A stretch of DNA of 64,000 bases from Prevotella sp. (GCA_031285905.1 JAITVH010000139.1:1-64000), one strand, 5' to 3'; positions 18,587 through 28,982 are shown, counted from the first letter of the stretch. Made by a program: numbers and translations. The notes: generated by a model from the sequence alone, not told the origin.

Positions 18587-20803
18587 TTATTTGACACGTC
18601 CTTTTTCGTCAACGCCCCATGTACGGACACATCTGAATCCAATATAAGAACGTCCTTTGTCCTGATATTCTACATTTCTGTCCCCTGCTTTTACAGTAGC
18701 ATCTTTCCATGAACCGCCTTTTACAACTTTACGTTTCAATAACTGAGGATCTGCTAATACAGCTCTATAACTGAAATCCGGATTAGCTTCATCTGTCATA
18801 CGGTCAACAGATTCAGTATATGTTGTTGATGTCCACTCCGAAACATTCCCAGCCATATCATACAGACCAAAACGGTTTGGCAAGAATGTTGCTACAGGAG
18901 AAACAATCTCTTTTAAATCATTTGAAGCTCTAAAGTTAGCATTAGCCAAACCATCTGCATTATGAGTTTGATCAGAATACCAAGGGTAATCTAAGTCTGA
19001 ACGTCCATTTCTTGCTGCAAACTCCCATTCAGCCTCTGTAGGCAAACGATATCCCTCAAATCCTACAGAGTTAGGATATTTCTCTCTGAAACGATCTGTT
19101 TTCCATGCACAATATGCATCAGCAGCTTCCCACGTCACACCTACAACAGGATAGCCATCATATGGTTTCGTTGTAAAGTAATTTTGTACATACTGTTCGC
19201 TCTTTGCATTCGCAAAGTCGGACATCCAGCTCATTTCGTTAGGATATATATTTACAATATATGTATTTGTAAAATCAACCATCGCCCCATATGATGTACG
19301 TGACAAAGTTTCACGAATAACATCTCCTCTTGAGTTCAGATATGCTGTATCTTTTGTAATTATTATCGCAGATGCTTCTCCTGCATGTTTTTTCGATAAA
19401 TAAGCATAATAACTCTTGCTATCAAACCAATTATATCTATAGTTCATGACAGCCGGAATTACCGACATTGTACTGTTTGCTCCCGGCCCAACTACACTAG
19501 CAATAGCAGATGCTTCTCTAGAAGTTGGATTTTTCCAAGGTATAGGTTTTTGCCAATTTAAGCGTTGTCCTACAGCGCCCATACCGTCCATTCCCGGTCT
19601 TACCAAAACTTTAAATGTAGGATCACCACCATAGGCAGGATCAGCCAGACGTTCTCTGATTATAGAATCACGCGTCCAAGTAACAAAATCCCTATATTGT
19701 TTGTTAGTAACCTCTGTTTCATCCATCCAAAACGGACTTACTGCCACTAACTTACGAGGAACTTTATCTCCCCAGAAAGGATCAATACCTGTTCCCATCT
19801 CGATATTACCTCCTGGAACCAACAGCAATCCATCATCTCCTCGAGCTATTTCATATGGCTGACGTAAACGGGTTTCGATTGCCGGATCTATATATTTAGG
19901 TCTACCAAATTTATATGTTATACCTGCTGTAAGTTGAGCTATACCATTGTTACTAAAGTCACCTCTTTGACCATCAAAATCATCTGCTACGATAACACCT
20001 CGCCCTTCCATATATATCTGGAAACTCGGAGAAATGCTATATGCAACATTTGCTCCAATACTACCTGTAACATAGGTGTTATTTAATGTTCCATAATGAG
20101 CAAAACGCTGATAAACTCCTAGCCCGGCAAAAGGTGAAACTTCAAATTTACGATGAGGGAGGTATCCTCTCAATAAATTAATAAGATTTACAGAGACATC
20201 TCCTGTTGCACTAAAGTAGCGCATATGTTGCATATAATATCCTCCATTTTCACCCCATTTTCTACCACCAGCCTCTGCCGGAAATGGCGCCCACACATCT
20301 TGACCAGAAGCATCTACCGGAGCATATCTATAATCACCTTCACTCCATGAATCATCTGCTTGCTGCACACTTTCCACCCAACCCATATAATCCCAAGCCG
20401 GGTCTTTCGTTGACATTCTGAATGCAGCTCCAGTATCTCCATCTTTATACCATCTGGAGTAGGTACCGCTCCATCCATCGTTGAAACCATGTAAGGAACC
20501 TCCCGAAAACTGCAAACGGAGTGTTACTACATTACTCATGCGTCTCCCAACAGTAAATGTAGGAGCCAGAGTCAATCTTCGCTTAAAATCAATTTTATTT
20601 CCGGCCACACCGGCATCATCCTCACCAAAATAGGTTTGCGCTCCCGCACCTATTGATATAAACCATAGAGGATCTCTCAATAAATATTGATTTCGCGTAG
20701 GGAGCGAGTTTTGTCCGAAATCGGAAACCTGTGCATACGATACTATTGATAGACAAAGCAATAGCAGTGAAGTCAGTAAAGTCTTTTTGTTCATAAAATT
20801 CAT
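18587..20803 (-). CDS. gldK: GldK/PorK with an N-terminal beta-barrel-like extension
   Basis: A 738-residue protein, against roughly 450-500 for typical GldK/PorK. Its C-terminal part (about 325-735) is the FGE-sulfatase-like GldK domain: LLLVPGGNIEMG, SPFWMDETEVTNKQYRDF, YPVVGVTWEAADAYCAWK, YRLPTEAEWEFAAR, DMAGNVSEWTSTTY, VVKGGSWKD and YIGFRCVRTW. The N-terminal part (about 27-318) is rich in alternating aromatic/polar strands (WFISIGAGAQTYFG, VVTLRLQFSGGSLHG, SVNLINLLRG, GSIGANVAYSISPSFQIYMEG) and ends ITYKFG, as in outer-membrane beta-barrel proteins. The signal peptide ends SYAQ with no lipobox Cys, whereas known GldK proteins are lipoproteins. The reading frame is continuous across both parts. 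Confidence 0.9.
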   Translation of the reverse strand: MNFMNKKTLLTSLLLLCLSIVSYAQVSDFGQNSLPTRNQYLLRDPLWFISIGAGAQTYFGEDDAGVAGNKIDFKRRLTLAPTFTVGRRMSNVVTLRLQFSGGSLHGFNDGWSGTYSRWYKDGDTGAAFRMSTKDPAWDYMGWVESVQQADDSWSEGDYRYAPVDASGQDVWAPFPAEAGGRKWGENGGYYMQHMRYFSATGDVSVNLINLLRGYLPHRKFEVSPFAGLGVYQRFAHYGTLNNTYVTGSIGANVAYSISPSFQIYMEGRGVIVADDFDGQRGDFSNNGIAQLTAGITYKFGRPKYIDPAIETRLRQPYEIARGDDGLLLVPGGNIEMGTGIDPFWGDKVPRKLVAVSPFWMDETEVTNKQYRDFVTWTRDSIIRERLADPAYGGDPTFKVLVRPGMDGMGAVGQRLNWQKPIPWKNPTSREASAIASVVGPGANSTMSVIPAVMNYRYNWFDSKSYYAYLSKKHAGEASAIIITKDTAYLNSRGDVIRETLSRTSYGAMVDFTNTYIVNIYPNEMSWMSDFANAKSEQYVQNYFTTKPYDGYPVVGVTWEAADAYCAWKTDRFREKYPNSVGFEGYRLPTEAEWEFAARNGRSDLDYPWYSDQTHNADGLANANFRASNDLKEIVSPVATFLPNRFGLYDMAGNVSEWTSTTYTESVDRMTDEANPDFSYRAVLADPQLLKRKVVKGGSWKDATVKAGDRNVEYQDKGRSYIGFRCVRTWGVDEKGRVK

Positions 20804-20835
20804 CTCAGTTTGTATAAACTATATATCAGGTGGAG

Positions 20836-20843
20836 CAAAGATA
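20836..20843 (-). promoter_or_regulatory. Putative -7 promoter box for gldKLMN
   Basis: Minus-strand TATCTTTG matches TAnnTTTG, 32 bp upstream of the gldK start. A TTTG lies only 12 nt upstream, too close for the usual -33 spacing. Confidence 0.45.
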
Positions 20844-20936
20844 ATATATATTTTTCAAATTATTAATAGTTTCACTTATTAAAATAATATTATCCTTATT
20901 AATAATCATGTATATATAAAGGATTTAACAATAAAA

Positions 20937-20964
20937 GAGGAGTAAATTCTATGATTTACTCCTC
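20937..20964 (-). terminator. Rho-independent terminator after nifJ
   Basis: An 11-bp perfect stem (GAGGAGTAAAT / ATTTACTCCTC, 6-nt loop) followed on the minus strand by CTTTTATTG. It lies 51 bp past the nifJ stop. Confidence 0.75.
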
Positions 20965-21015
20965 AATATTGAGTTTACTTAAACTGTTTTAACAAGTGTT
21001 ATTTATCTACAAAAA

Positions 21016-24000
21016 TCAAACTTCATCCGATTTCCCAGTTATATCTGCTGCCATGCGTATATAGCTCTTGTACCGCCACAAGGCATTTTCCTGAGCAGCA
21101 TCATATAATTCCTGAGACTCAGATGGATTGGATTTTTGAAGTGAAGTATAGCGTACCTCTCCTTTAAGGAAGTCCTGAAATTTAGACCAGTCCGGTTCTT
21201 TGCTATCCAATGAGAACGGATTCTTTCCTTCTGTTTCCAACATCGGGTTGTAACGCCATAGGTGCCAGTATCCGCATGCAACGGCCATTTTTTCTTCGTC
21301 TTGAGCATGTCCCATACCTTTACGCAATCCGTGGCTTATACATGGAGAATATGCGATAACCAGTGATGGACCTTTATATTCTTCAGCTTCTTTGATTGCC
21401 TTCAAACATTGTCCTTGATTAGCACCCATTGCTACCTGCGCTACATATACATAGCCATAAGTAGTGGCAATCATTCCCAGGTCTTTTTTACGAACCTTTT
21501 TTCCTGCAGCAGCAAATTTAGCAACAGCTGCCACCGGAGTAGATTTTGAGGACTGACCTCCTGTATTAGAATACACCTCTGTATCAAGCACCAGAATATT
21601 TACATCCTCACCTGCTGCTATTACATGGTCTAATCCACCGAAGCCTATATCATATGCCCATCCGTCACCACCAAATATCCAGATAGAACGTTTGACGATA
21701 TACTGATTCAGAGAATAAATTTCTTTACAGTAATCGCAATTTTCTTTTTCTTTTTCAAGAAGTGGCATTATCTGAGCTTTCAATTCTTTTGTTTTGTCAG
21801 CTTCGTCTTTATTTTCTATCCACTCTTTGTATAAAGCTTTCAATTCAGGTGAACATTTATCACAATCCTGAGCCTGCGTCATCAGTTTCACTAACCGGTC
21901 ACGCATTGTGATGTTTGCTATTGCAAAACCATATCCATACTCTGCGTTATCCTCGAACAATGAGTTAGCCCAAGCCGGGCCATGTCCCTGTTCATTTTTA
22001 CGATATGGAGTAGAAGGAGCCGAACCGCCATAGATAGAAGTACAACCAGTTGCATTGGCAATCAACATACGATCACCGAATAACTGAGTTATAAGCTTAA
22101 TATATGGAGTTTCACCACAACCAGAACAAGCACCGGAGAACTCAAATAATGGAGTTGCAAACTGAGAGTTTTTCACATTCAGCTTAGTATCTACAAGATG
22201 AGCCTTGCTAGTTACATCCTTGATCATGAAATCCCAGTTATCCTGCTCAGGGAATTGAGTCCCAATTTCAACCATCTTAAGAGCTGAATTTCCTTTCTTA
22301 CCCGGACAAATATCAGCACAGTTGCCACAACCAAGACAGTCGAGAACATCGACTTGGATACGAAATGCCATTCCATCGAATTGCTTTCCTTGCGCCTTAA
22401 GCAATGTTACATCAGCCGGAGCTTTTGCCTGTTCATCTGCATCTAATACAAACGGACGGATAGTAGCATGAGGGCAAACATATGCACATTGGTTACACTG
22501 AATACAATTTTCAGCATCCCATACAGGAACAAATGCTGCTACTCCGCGTTTTTCATATTCGGTAGTACCATTATCCCACGTACCATCTTCGCGTCCTACG
22601 AAAACAGAAACAGGCAGGTCGTACCCACGCTGAGCGTTTACCGGACGTACTACTTTCTTGATGAATTCCGGAGCATCATCTTCAGCGGGTTTACCTACTG
22701 CAATATTAGCCCATTCGGCAGGGACATCAACCTTTTCTAATTCTATACCACGATCTACAGCAGCATAGTTCTTATTGATTACATCTTCTCCTTTGCGACC
22801 ATAAGATTTCACAATGAATTTCTTCATTTGTTCTACTGCAAGGTCATAAGGTATCACATTGGATATTTTGAAGAATGCAGATTGAAGGATTGTGTTTGTA
22901 CGTCCACCAAGACCAATTTCCGTTGCAATCTTAGTAGCATTGATAATATAGAAATTAATATTATTCTGAGCCAGATATTTCTTCACATTATCAGGCAGAT
23001 AATTACCTACTTCTTCCTTACTCCATACAGAGTTTAACAGAAATATCCCACCTTTTTTCAAGCCTTTAGTTACATCGTAAAGGTGAAGGTATGCAGGCAC
23101 ATGACATGCAACAAAGTTAGGGGTATTTACCAAATATGTAGAACGTATAGGATTGTCACCAAATCGTAAGTGAGAAGCAGTGAAACCACCCGATTTTTTC
23201 GAGTCGTAAGCAAAGTATGCCTGACAGTATTTATCAGTATTATCACCAATAATCTTAACTGTATTTTTATTCGCACCTACTGTACCATCAGAACCTAATC
23301 CATAGAATTTAGCTTCGTATGCAGACTCGTCAACAGCAATCTCTTCTTTCATTGGAAGAGATTTGAATGTAACATCGTCTACTATACCGATAGTAAAGTC
23401 ATTCTTTGGCATATTCATTGACAGATTTTCATATACTGACATGATTTGCGCAGGAGTCGTATCTTTTGATGAAAGACCATAAATACCACCTACGATAGTC
23501 GGAGCGTCCTCTTTACCAAAGAAACAGTCTTTTGTATCCATATACAAAGGTTGTCCCGGAGCTCCCGGCTCTTTCGTACGGTCAAGGACTGCAATTCTTT
23601 TCGCAGTTTTTGGTATAGCACCAAGAAATGCATCTACCTTAAACGGACGATAAAGGTGAACAGCAACCAAACCTACTTTTTCCCCTTTAGCATTCAGGTA
23701 ATCCACAGTTTCTTTGATAGCTTCGGTAACCGAACCCATAGCAATAATCACACGGTCAGCATCTTCTGCCCCGTAATAATCAAATAGATTGTACTTACGT
23801 CCGGTAAGTTTCGATATTTCAGCCAGATATTTTTCCACAATTTCAGGAACTGCATCATAGAATTTATTTGCAGCTTCGCGCGACTGGAAGTAAATATCAT
23901 CATTTTGTGCCGTACCACGGGTTACAGGGTTTTCAGGATTTAAAGCTCTCTCACGGAATTGTTTTACAGTTTCCCAGTTGACCAATTTAGCCAGTTCATC

Positions 24001-24570
24001 CTGTTCAAGTACTTCTACTTTCTGTATTTCGTGAGATGTACGGAATCCATCGAAAATATTCATGAATGGAACACGAGCCTCTAAAGTCGCCAGATGAGGG
24101 ACTGCGGATAAATCCATCACTTCCTGTACAGATCCGGAGAAGAACATCGCAAAACCTGTCTGGCGGGCAGCCATTACGTCCTGGTGATCTCCAAAGATAG
24201 ATAATGCCTGAGCAGCAAGCGCACGAGCTGAAACATGGAATACACAAGGAAGAAGCTCCCCTGCAATTTTATACATATTAGGAATCATAAGCAACAATCC
24301 CTGCGATGCTGTATATGTAGTAGTCAATGCACCTGCCTGCAATGCACCATGAACAGTACCTGCAGCACCTGCTTCAGATTGCATTTCTTTTACAAGAAGC
24401 ACCTCGCCGAAGATATTTTTACGTCCGGCGGCAGCCCATTCATCTACATATTCTGCCATAGTAGATGATGGCGTGATGGGATATATCGAAGCTACTTCGC
24501 TGAACATATATGATATATGTGCAGCAGCCTGATTACCATCACATGTTAAGAATTTCTTTTGTTTAGCCAT
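21016..24570 (-). CDS. nifJ: Pyruvate:ferredoxin (flavodoxin) oxidoreductase
   Basis: A 1184-residue fused homodimer-type PFOR. It converts pyruvate and CoA to acetyl-CoA, CO2 and reduced ferredoxin. Order: domain I (DGNQAAAHISYMFSEVASIYPITPSS, about 9-34), domain II, gamma-like domain (GGFTASHLRFG), ferredoxin domain with CIQCNQCAYVCPH (near 690) and CLGCGNCADICPGKKGN (near 745), TPP domain (SGACSGCGETPYIKL; GGDGWAYDIGFGGLDH), and the C-terminal extension. Length is normal. It is monocistronic by context, with a terminator downstream. Confidence 0.97.
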   Translation of the reverse strand: MAKQKKFLTCDGNQAAAHISYMFSEVASIYPITPSSTMAEYVDEWAAAGRKNIFGEVLLVKEMQSEAGAAGTVHGALQAGALTTTYTASQGLLLMIPNMYKIAGELLPCVFHVSARALAAQALSIFGDHQDVMAARQTGFAMFFSGSVQEVMDLSAVPHLATLEARVPFMNIFDGFRTSHEIQKVEVLEQDELAKLVNWETVKQFRERALNPENPVTRGTAQNDDIYFQSREAANKFYDAVPEIVEKYLAEISKLTGRKYNLFDYYGAEDADRVIIAMGSVTEAIKETVDYLNAKGEKVGLVAVHLYRPFKVDAFLGAIPKTAKRIAVLDRTKEPGAPGQPLYMDTKDCFFGKEDAPTIVGGIYGLSSKDTTPAQIMSVYENLSMNMPKNDFTIGIVDDVTFKSLPMKEEIAVDESAYEAKFYGLGSDGTVGANKNTVKIIGDNTDKYCQAYFAYDSKKSGGFTASHLRFGDNPIRSTYLVNTPNFVACHVPAYLHLYDVTKGLKKGGIFLLNSVWSKEEVGNYLPDNVKKYLAQNNINFYIINATKIATEIGLGGRTNTILQSAFFKISNVIPYDLAVEQMKKFIVKSYGRKGEDVINKNYAAVDRGIELEKVDVPAEWANIAVGKPAEDDAPEFIKKVVRPVNAQRGYDLPVSVFVGREDGTWDNGTTEYEKRGVAAFVPVWDAENCIQCNQCAYVCPHATIRPFVLDADEQAKAPADVTLLKAQGKQFDGMAFRIQVDVLDCLGCGNCADICPGKKGNSALKMVEIGTQFPEQDNWDFMIKDVTSKAHLVDTKLNVKNSQFATPLFEFSGACSGCGETPYIKLITQLFGDRMLIANATGCTSIYGGSAPSTPYRKNEQGHGPAWANSLFEDNAEYGYGFAIANITMRDRLVKLMTQAQDCDKCSPELKALYKEWIENKDEADKTKELKAQIMPLLEKEKENCDYCKEIYSLNQYIVKRSIWIFGGDGWAYDIGFGGLDHVIAAGEDVNILVLDTEVYSNTGGQSSKSTPVAAVAKFAAAGKKVRKKDLGMIATTYGYVYVAQVAMGANQGQCLKAIKEAEEYKGPSLVIAYSPCISHGLRKGMGHAQDEEKMAVACGYWHLWRYNPMLETEGKNPFSLDSKEPDWSKFQDFLKGEVRYTSLQKSNPSESQELYDAAQENALWRYKSYIRMAADITGKSDEV

Positions 24571-24669
24571 ACTCTGTAATAGTTGATTATCTTTATTCAG
24601 TTTACTTATTTAATTAACCCTATGATGAACACGACCGCATTCACCCAATCTCATCTTTTCGTCAATTTT

Positions 24670-25860
24670 CTAATACAAAAATCCTAATAGCCAAAGAGGG
24701 ATAATATTTTTCTCTCCTGTTTCCAAGCTGCTTACAGCATATAACAGATCAGTTTTATTCTTCCCTTTTCCTTTTTGATTTTCTATCTTGAATTTGTACT
24801 CTTTTTCGTTATTGGACACTATAAATATCCCGCTTTTTGTTCCTTTTTTTAGTTTACTGTCGCTATGATGTACCTGATTATAGAAGAAAGTCTCAAGCAA
24901 AGCCTGATCTTCAATCGGTCCTATCTTCAGAGGAAACATCAGATTTGTATTGTGCATATAAACCATATCCGGTTTCTTAGGAAATTCTTCTCCTTCACGA
25001 TACAACATATTTATCAATCTGGCACTCTTAAGGTATTCCATATAGTTTGTTACAGTTGCTCTCGATATCTCGCAGTCGATACTCAACTGACTTATATTGG
25101 GTTTTCCCGGAGAGGACAATGATAACAAGTATAATAATTTCCGCAATTTAGGTAGATAACTCAATTCTATTTGTCTTATTGATAAAACATCCACCTCGAG
25201 CATCATGTTTACCGTTTTAAGTAAATTTTCCGAAAAATTCCTTTTTTCTAAAAAGAATGGATAATAACCATGATGCATGTATGACCAGAAATGTTCGAGA
25301 GGCCTGATCTGTTCACATATTTCATGAGCGATTTCCTGATGATTGGAAATCACATCTTCCAAGGTATAGGACGAAAAATTACGATTCAGGATAATATTTA
25401 AAAACTCCCGATATGAAAAACCTCTAAGATTATATACTTTTACGATTGAAGACAGTTCTTCGTCTTCATCCAGCTTCATCACTGTAGATCCTGTGAAAAC
25501 AATTTTCAGTTGTGGAAATCTTTCGTAGCATTCTCTAAGTTCCTTAGACCAGTTAGGATATTTATAAACCTGATCCAATAATAATGTCTTTCCACCTCTT
25601 TCTACAAACTCCTGAGCAAAACTGGTAATTGTACGTACAGTAAAATAGAATTGGTTCATATTGATGTAAAGGCAGTCTCTTTTATCCAGCTCAAAAAACT
25701 CTTTAGCATATTGAAGAAGGAATGAAGTCTTCCCTACCCCTCTGGCTCCTTTTATCCCGATTAGTTGTTGAGACCAATCGATTTGTTTCATCAACAAACG
25801 GGGAATCACTCCATCAAGGTGTTCTACCAAATACCTATGTGTACGAAAGAAAGGATCCAC
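24670..25860 (-). CDS. AAA (AAA_14/DUF4143-type) ATPase
   Basis: A 396-residue ATP-binding protein of the prokaryotic AAA_14 group. Walker A is GARGVGKTS (about 38-46). The Walker B-like strand reads LLLDQV followed by YKYPNW, where relatives normally have DE, so the catalytic Glu appears replaced by Gln. Sensor I is IVFTGSTVMKL. A winged-helix/DUF4143-like C-terminal half follows (ISQLSIDCEISRATVTNYMEYL; LLETFFYNQVHH). Such proteins are common in Bacteroidota and have no settled role. It stands alone between nifJ and the solute-binding-protein gene. Confidence 0.85.
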   Translation of the reverse strand: MDPFFRTHRYLVEHLDGVIPRLLMKQIDWSQQLIGIKGARGVGKTSFLLQYAKEFFELDKRDCLYINMNQFYFTVRTITSFAQEFVERGGKTLLLDQVYKYPNWSKELRECYERFPQLKIVFTGSTVMKLDEDEELSSIVKVYNLRGFSYREFLNIILNRNFSSYTLEDVISNHQEIAHEICEQIRPLEHFWSYMHHGYYPFFLEKRNFSENLLKTVNMMLEVDVLSIRQIELSYLPKLRKLLYLLSLSSPGKPNISQLSIDCEISRATVTNYMEYLKSARLINMLYREGEEFPKKPDMVYMHNTNLMFPLKIGPIEDQALLETFFYNQVHHSDSKLKKGTKSGIFIVSNNEKEYKFKIENQKGKGKNKTDLLYAVSSLETGEKNIIPLWLLGFLY

Positions 25861-26039
25861 TTTATACTTTATAAAAACAATACCTTATTAAATTTGACGA
25901 AGATACTCTTTTTTTGCTTCATTGCAAAGTCAGCATAGCAGTTTTAATCATTTTTTATCAAAAAAACCACATTGAGATTAATAAAACAACAAGAATGTAA
26001 AATAGAATCTTTTATAGATTTTATTTATAAATAGATACT

Positions 26040-26849
26040 TTACTTGTTGTATTTCTCACATATTCTGCGATATGCATCAGACCCTTTTATTTCTTCAATC
26101 CATAAATTGAGCGAATCTAACAAGACCGGAGATTGTTCACTCACCGCCCAGGCTTCCAGATGAGTAAAACCTATAAGAGTAGCATAATCGATTTCAGGTA
26201 ATGAATTGGACATAGCAGCGGCAATTTGTTCGTCACATACAGCATAATCGATTTCTTTAGATGCCACCAATATGACCAACTGTTCTGCTCCATAAATAGG
26301 ATCTTCCTTTATATATATTGTATCTCCTATTTCGTGCGACAAATTCCTTATCCGTAATGTCGCAGGCGAATTAGCGGGAACATACAATGTTTTCTTTGCC
26401 AGGCTGAGATGACTCCTTACCGGAGGGATATTATCATTATAGGTTTCCTTCCTTTGCACTAAAACCTGACGGTTTTGGAGTACCGGTTCCGTAAACCGTA
26501 ATGATTCCCTCAATTCTGAAGTAACCGGAATATTACGGGCTAATATATCATATTTACCTGTTCGGATACCCTCCATACTTTTTTCCAAACTCGACTCCAA
26601 CTGAATCTCTATTTTGAAAGGGATACGGGATTTTAGAAGTTGAATGAGTTCATAGTTAAATCCTGCAATAGTATCTCCTGACACAAAGTACCCAACTGAA
26701 TTATAGTCGGTTACAACATTTAGCACTCCTATTTTTTTAATTTGTTCAAAATCCTTTGGCGCCCCTCCTTTTCCGACAATGAACCATAAGAGAAACAGGA
26801 AAACGATCAATATAATTGAAAAAATAAGAAGCTTCTTTTTCACAGTCAT
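26040..26849 (-). CDS. Membrane-anchored family 3 solute-binding protein
   Basis: A 269-residue protein with an N-terminal membrane helix (about 6-26, no lipobox) and a periplasmic-binding-protein family 3 domain: IGVLNVVTDYNSVGYF, GFNYELIQLLKSR, DILARNIPVTSELR, FTEPVLQNRQVLVQ and DYAVCDEQIA. The domain resembles the amino-acid-binding half of MltF-type lytic transglycosylases, but no transglycosylase domain follows. It starts 2 bp after the porin stop, so the two are probably co-transcribed. The ligand cannot be told. Confidence 0.82.
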   Translation of the reverse strand: MTVKKKLLIFSIILIVFLFLLWFIVGKGGAPKDFEQIKKIGVLNVVTDYNSVGYFVSGDTIAGFNYELIQLLKSRIPFKIEIQLESSLEKSMEGIRTGKYDILARNIPVTSELRESLRFTEPVLQNRQVLVQRKETYNDNIPPVRSHLSLAKKTLYVPANSPATLRIRNLSHEIGDTIYIKEDPIYGAEQLVILVASKEIDYAVCDEQIAAAMSNSLPEIDYATLIGFTHLEAWAVSEQSPVLLDSLNLWIEEIKGSDAYRRICEKYNK

Positions 26850-26851
26850 GA

Positions 26852-28969
26852 TCAGTTATTAAATTGCCATGAGATACCCAATTTCAATACTCTTGGGTTA
26901 ACGGGATAACCATATAAAGAGAATGATTCGCTATTACCCATTCCATCAGCCACATTGTACATCATTATAAAGAAACGGGTATACTTTAAGTGTAAATTCA
27001 CATATGCCGTAGCAATAGGAAAGTTTCCGAATTTCCGTTCTCGCTGATTGAAGAATTGCATATTTAAAGGTTCATATCCAGGCATATAGTATTCTGTATG
27101 GAAATGCGCATCTGCACCAAGTTGCACAGTCAAAACCTTAGCAATTTTTGTTTCTAAATAAATATTGGTATAAATACTCAGATCAGGTAACGGAATAACT
27201 TTATCATCACTGGTGACCTGATATACTATCTGATTATCCCAATGAAAAATTCCATAGTGAAGATCTTGATCGAGACGAAGGGAAATAACCTGTACGCTTC
27301 CCGATTCCTGAGCAGGCAACATGTCAGTGCCATAATAAATATAATTCTGAATATTCTCTACTCCACCGCTAATCCTTGTCTTTGAGAAAGAAAGCTCTGG
27401 TAAATTAATTTCACCTCCAACAAATACCCTACGGGTATCACTGAATTTCTTTTCCCATCCCATATATTGGGAGTCTGTCCCCCGACGCCAATTCCAATAC
27501 TTAGTGGAAAAGTTATTTTCAAAGAAACTTGGAGTTATATTCTTGATATATGCATTGGCTTTTACTGATAATTCTTTTCCCAATAAACTTATTCTCGTTA
27601 CAATTTCTCCTGTAGCTTTAAAATCATTTCTCAAAAGGTCTTTTTCGGCCGATGCCTTATACCTCAGATATTTCCCTTTTTCTTTAGATAAAACTCCTCC
27701 TATAATTAATGAGTTTTCACCTACAGTCTCACCCAACCCTTCGAGTTCGCCGGGAATATAATATTTCCGCATATCATATTCTACAAAAGCTGTCAGCCCA
27801 AATTTAACCCAAGGCTTAAATCCTTCATTCATGGCTAAGGCCAGAGTATTCTTTAAAGAATAAAAAGACATATAATCATTCAGATTACCCGAATATTTAG
27901 GTATTTCGACATATACATTTTCACCAGTATTCGGGTCGACTCCTAAAAGAGAAGGAGTGGGCTGATACAATTCATTTTGTCTCGAATAACTGGAAGCTAT
28001 ATTGCGGCGCTGGTCATTGTAATGAGTAGTAAGGATAGCACTTGCCAACGGTACATAATTTTCTTTCTTCCGCCATGCAGTAGTGGTGTCATTTACCATA
28101 TATTGTTCCATATCGTTACCGAGATCATAACGATTAGTCACATATAAGTGACGTCCCCTCATCTTGTTACGGGTATCGGTCATCCTTACCGGGATATTTT
28201 TGGGGTCTCCATTATAAGAACTCAGACTTGTGGAGTTCGGGTTAGTAATATATGTAGGATCTGTAATACCTCCATTTTCTATATTTGTATAATTGTTATT
28301 GTAGGCCAATGCATGCATTTTATATTTATCGCCTATATAACTGGTATAGAAGTCATAACTCACCTGCTTATTAGACAATGAATTATAAAATCCGCGGGAA
28401 TATATATAATCAAAATCGAAACCTACATTCAGTTTTTTACCAGCATTTATAGACAACTCGGACTGAAAGCGGTTTTCTGCATTTTGTCCGCCTCCTCCAC
28501 TTTGGTATTTGACATTGGAATATGGGACTTTGGTATTCAAAAAGTAATGATCTTCCGGATTTTTACGCCAGAGATACATCGGATCAAGAAAAATAAATCG
28601 CGACTTATCCGGTCTTTCAAAGAATATTTTGGACTGTGCAGGGGAACCAATATTGCCTAAGTAACCCATTGCCACACTCCTGCCATCGACAAGCATATTC
28701 TGATGAAAATTGCGAGTAAGAGTGTCCCTTGGCACAAAAGTACGTTCACCCAAACGCTCTGTTATCTTCCATGCATATATATTAGGAACCTGCATTTTTG
28801 CAGTATCGATCAAAATACCTTGCTGAGGCAGTTTTATAGAATCGGCGTGAACAGAATCAGACGGATTATTATGTAACTGTAAATCATGTGCATGATTATG
28901 CCCATCTTGAGCACTTGCACATAAGTACACTGTGAAAAATAAAAAAACAGTTATTATATATTTTTTCAT
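26852..28969 (-). CDS. Putative porin (Porin_10-like outer-membrane beta-barrel)
   Basis: An outer-membrane protein of about 705 residues with a signal peptide (MKKYIITVFLFFTVYLCASAQ) followed by His-rich sequence (DGHNHAHDLQLHN) and a long run of amphipathic beta strands. It resembles the Bacteroidota putative-porin family. An upstream in-frame ATG at 28987 exists, but I chose 28969: that is where the signal peptide begins, and the codons between contain a promoter-like box. The His-rich leader could bind metal, but that is inference. Confidence 0.85.
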   Translation of the reverse strand: MKKYIITVFLFFTVYLCASAQDGHNHAHDLQLHNNPSDSVHADSIKLPQQGILIDTAKMQVPNIYAWKITERLGERTFVPRDTLTRNFHQNMLVDGRSVAMGYLGNIGSPAQSKIFFERPDKSRFIFLDPMYLWRKNPEDHYFLNTKVPYSNVKYQSGGGGQNAENRFQSELSINAGKKLNVGFDFDYIYSRGFYNSLSNKQVSYDFYTSYIGDKYKMHALAYNNNYTNIENGGITDPTYITNPNSTSLSSYNGDPKNIPVRMTDTRNKMRGRHLYVTNRYDLGNDMEQYMVNDTTTAWRKKENYVPLASAILTTHYNDQRRNIASSYSRQNELYQPTPSLLGVDPNTGENVYVEIPKYSGNLNDYMSFYSLKNTLALAMNEGFKPWVKFGLTAFVEYDMRKYYIPGELEGLGETVGENSLIIGGVLSKEKGKYLRYKASAEKDLLRNDFKATGEIVTRISLLGKELSVKANAYIKNITPSFFENNFSTKYWNWRRGTDSQYMGWEKKFSDTRRVFVGGEINLPELSFSKTRISGGVENIQNYIYYGTDMLPAQESGSVQVISLRLDQDLHYGIFHWDNQIVYQVTSDDKVIPLPDLSIYTNIYLETKIAKVLTVQLGADAHFHTEYYMPGYEPLNMQFFNQRERKFGNFPIATAYVNLHLKYTRFFIMMYNVADGMGNSESFSLYGYPVNPRVLKLGISWQFNN

Positions 28970-28974
28970 CGGTG

Positions 28975-28982
28975 CAAACTTA
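28975..28982 (-). promoter_or_regulatory. Putative -7 promoter box for porin gene
   Basis: Minus-strand TAAGTTTG matches TAnnTTTG. It ends only 5 nt before the ATG at 28969, so a transcript from it would be leaderless or nearly so. It also lies inside the longer alternative reading frame, which argues against the start at 28987. Confidence 0.4.
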
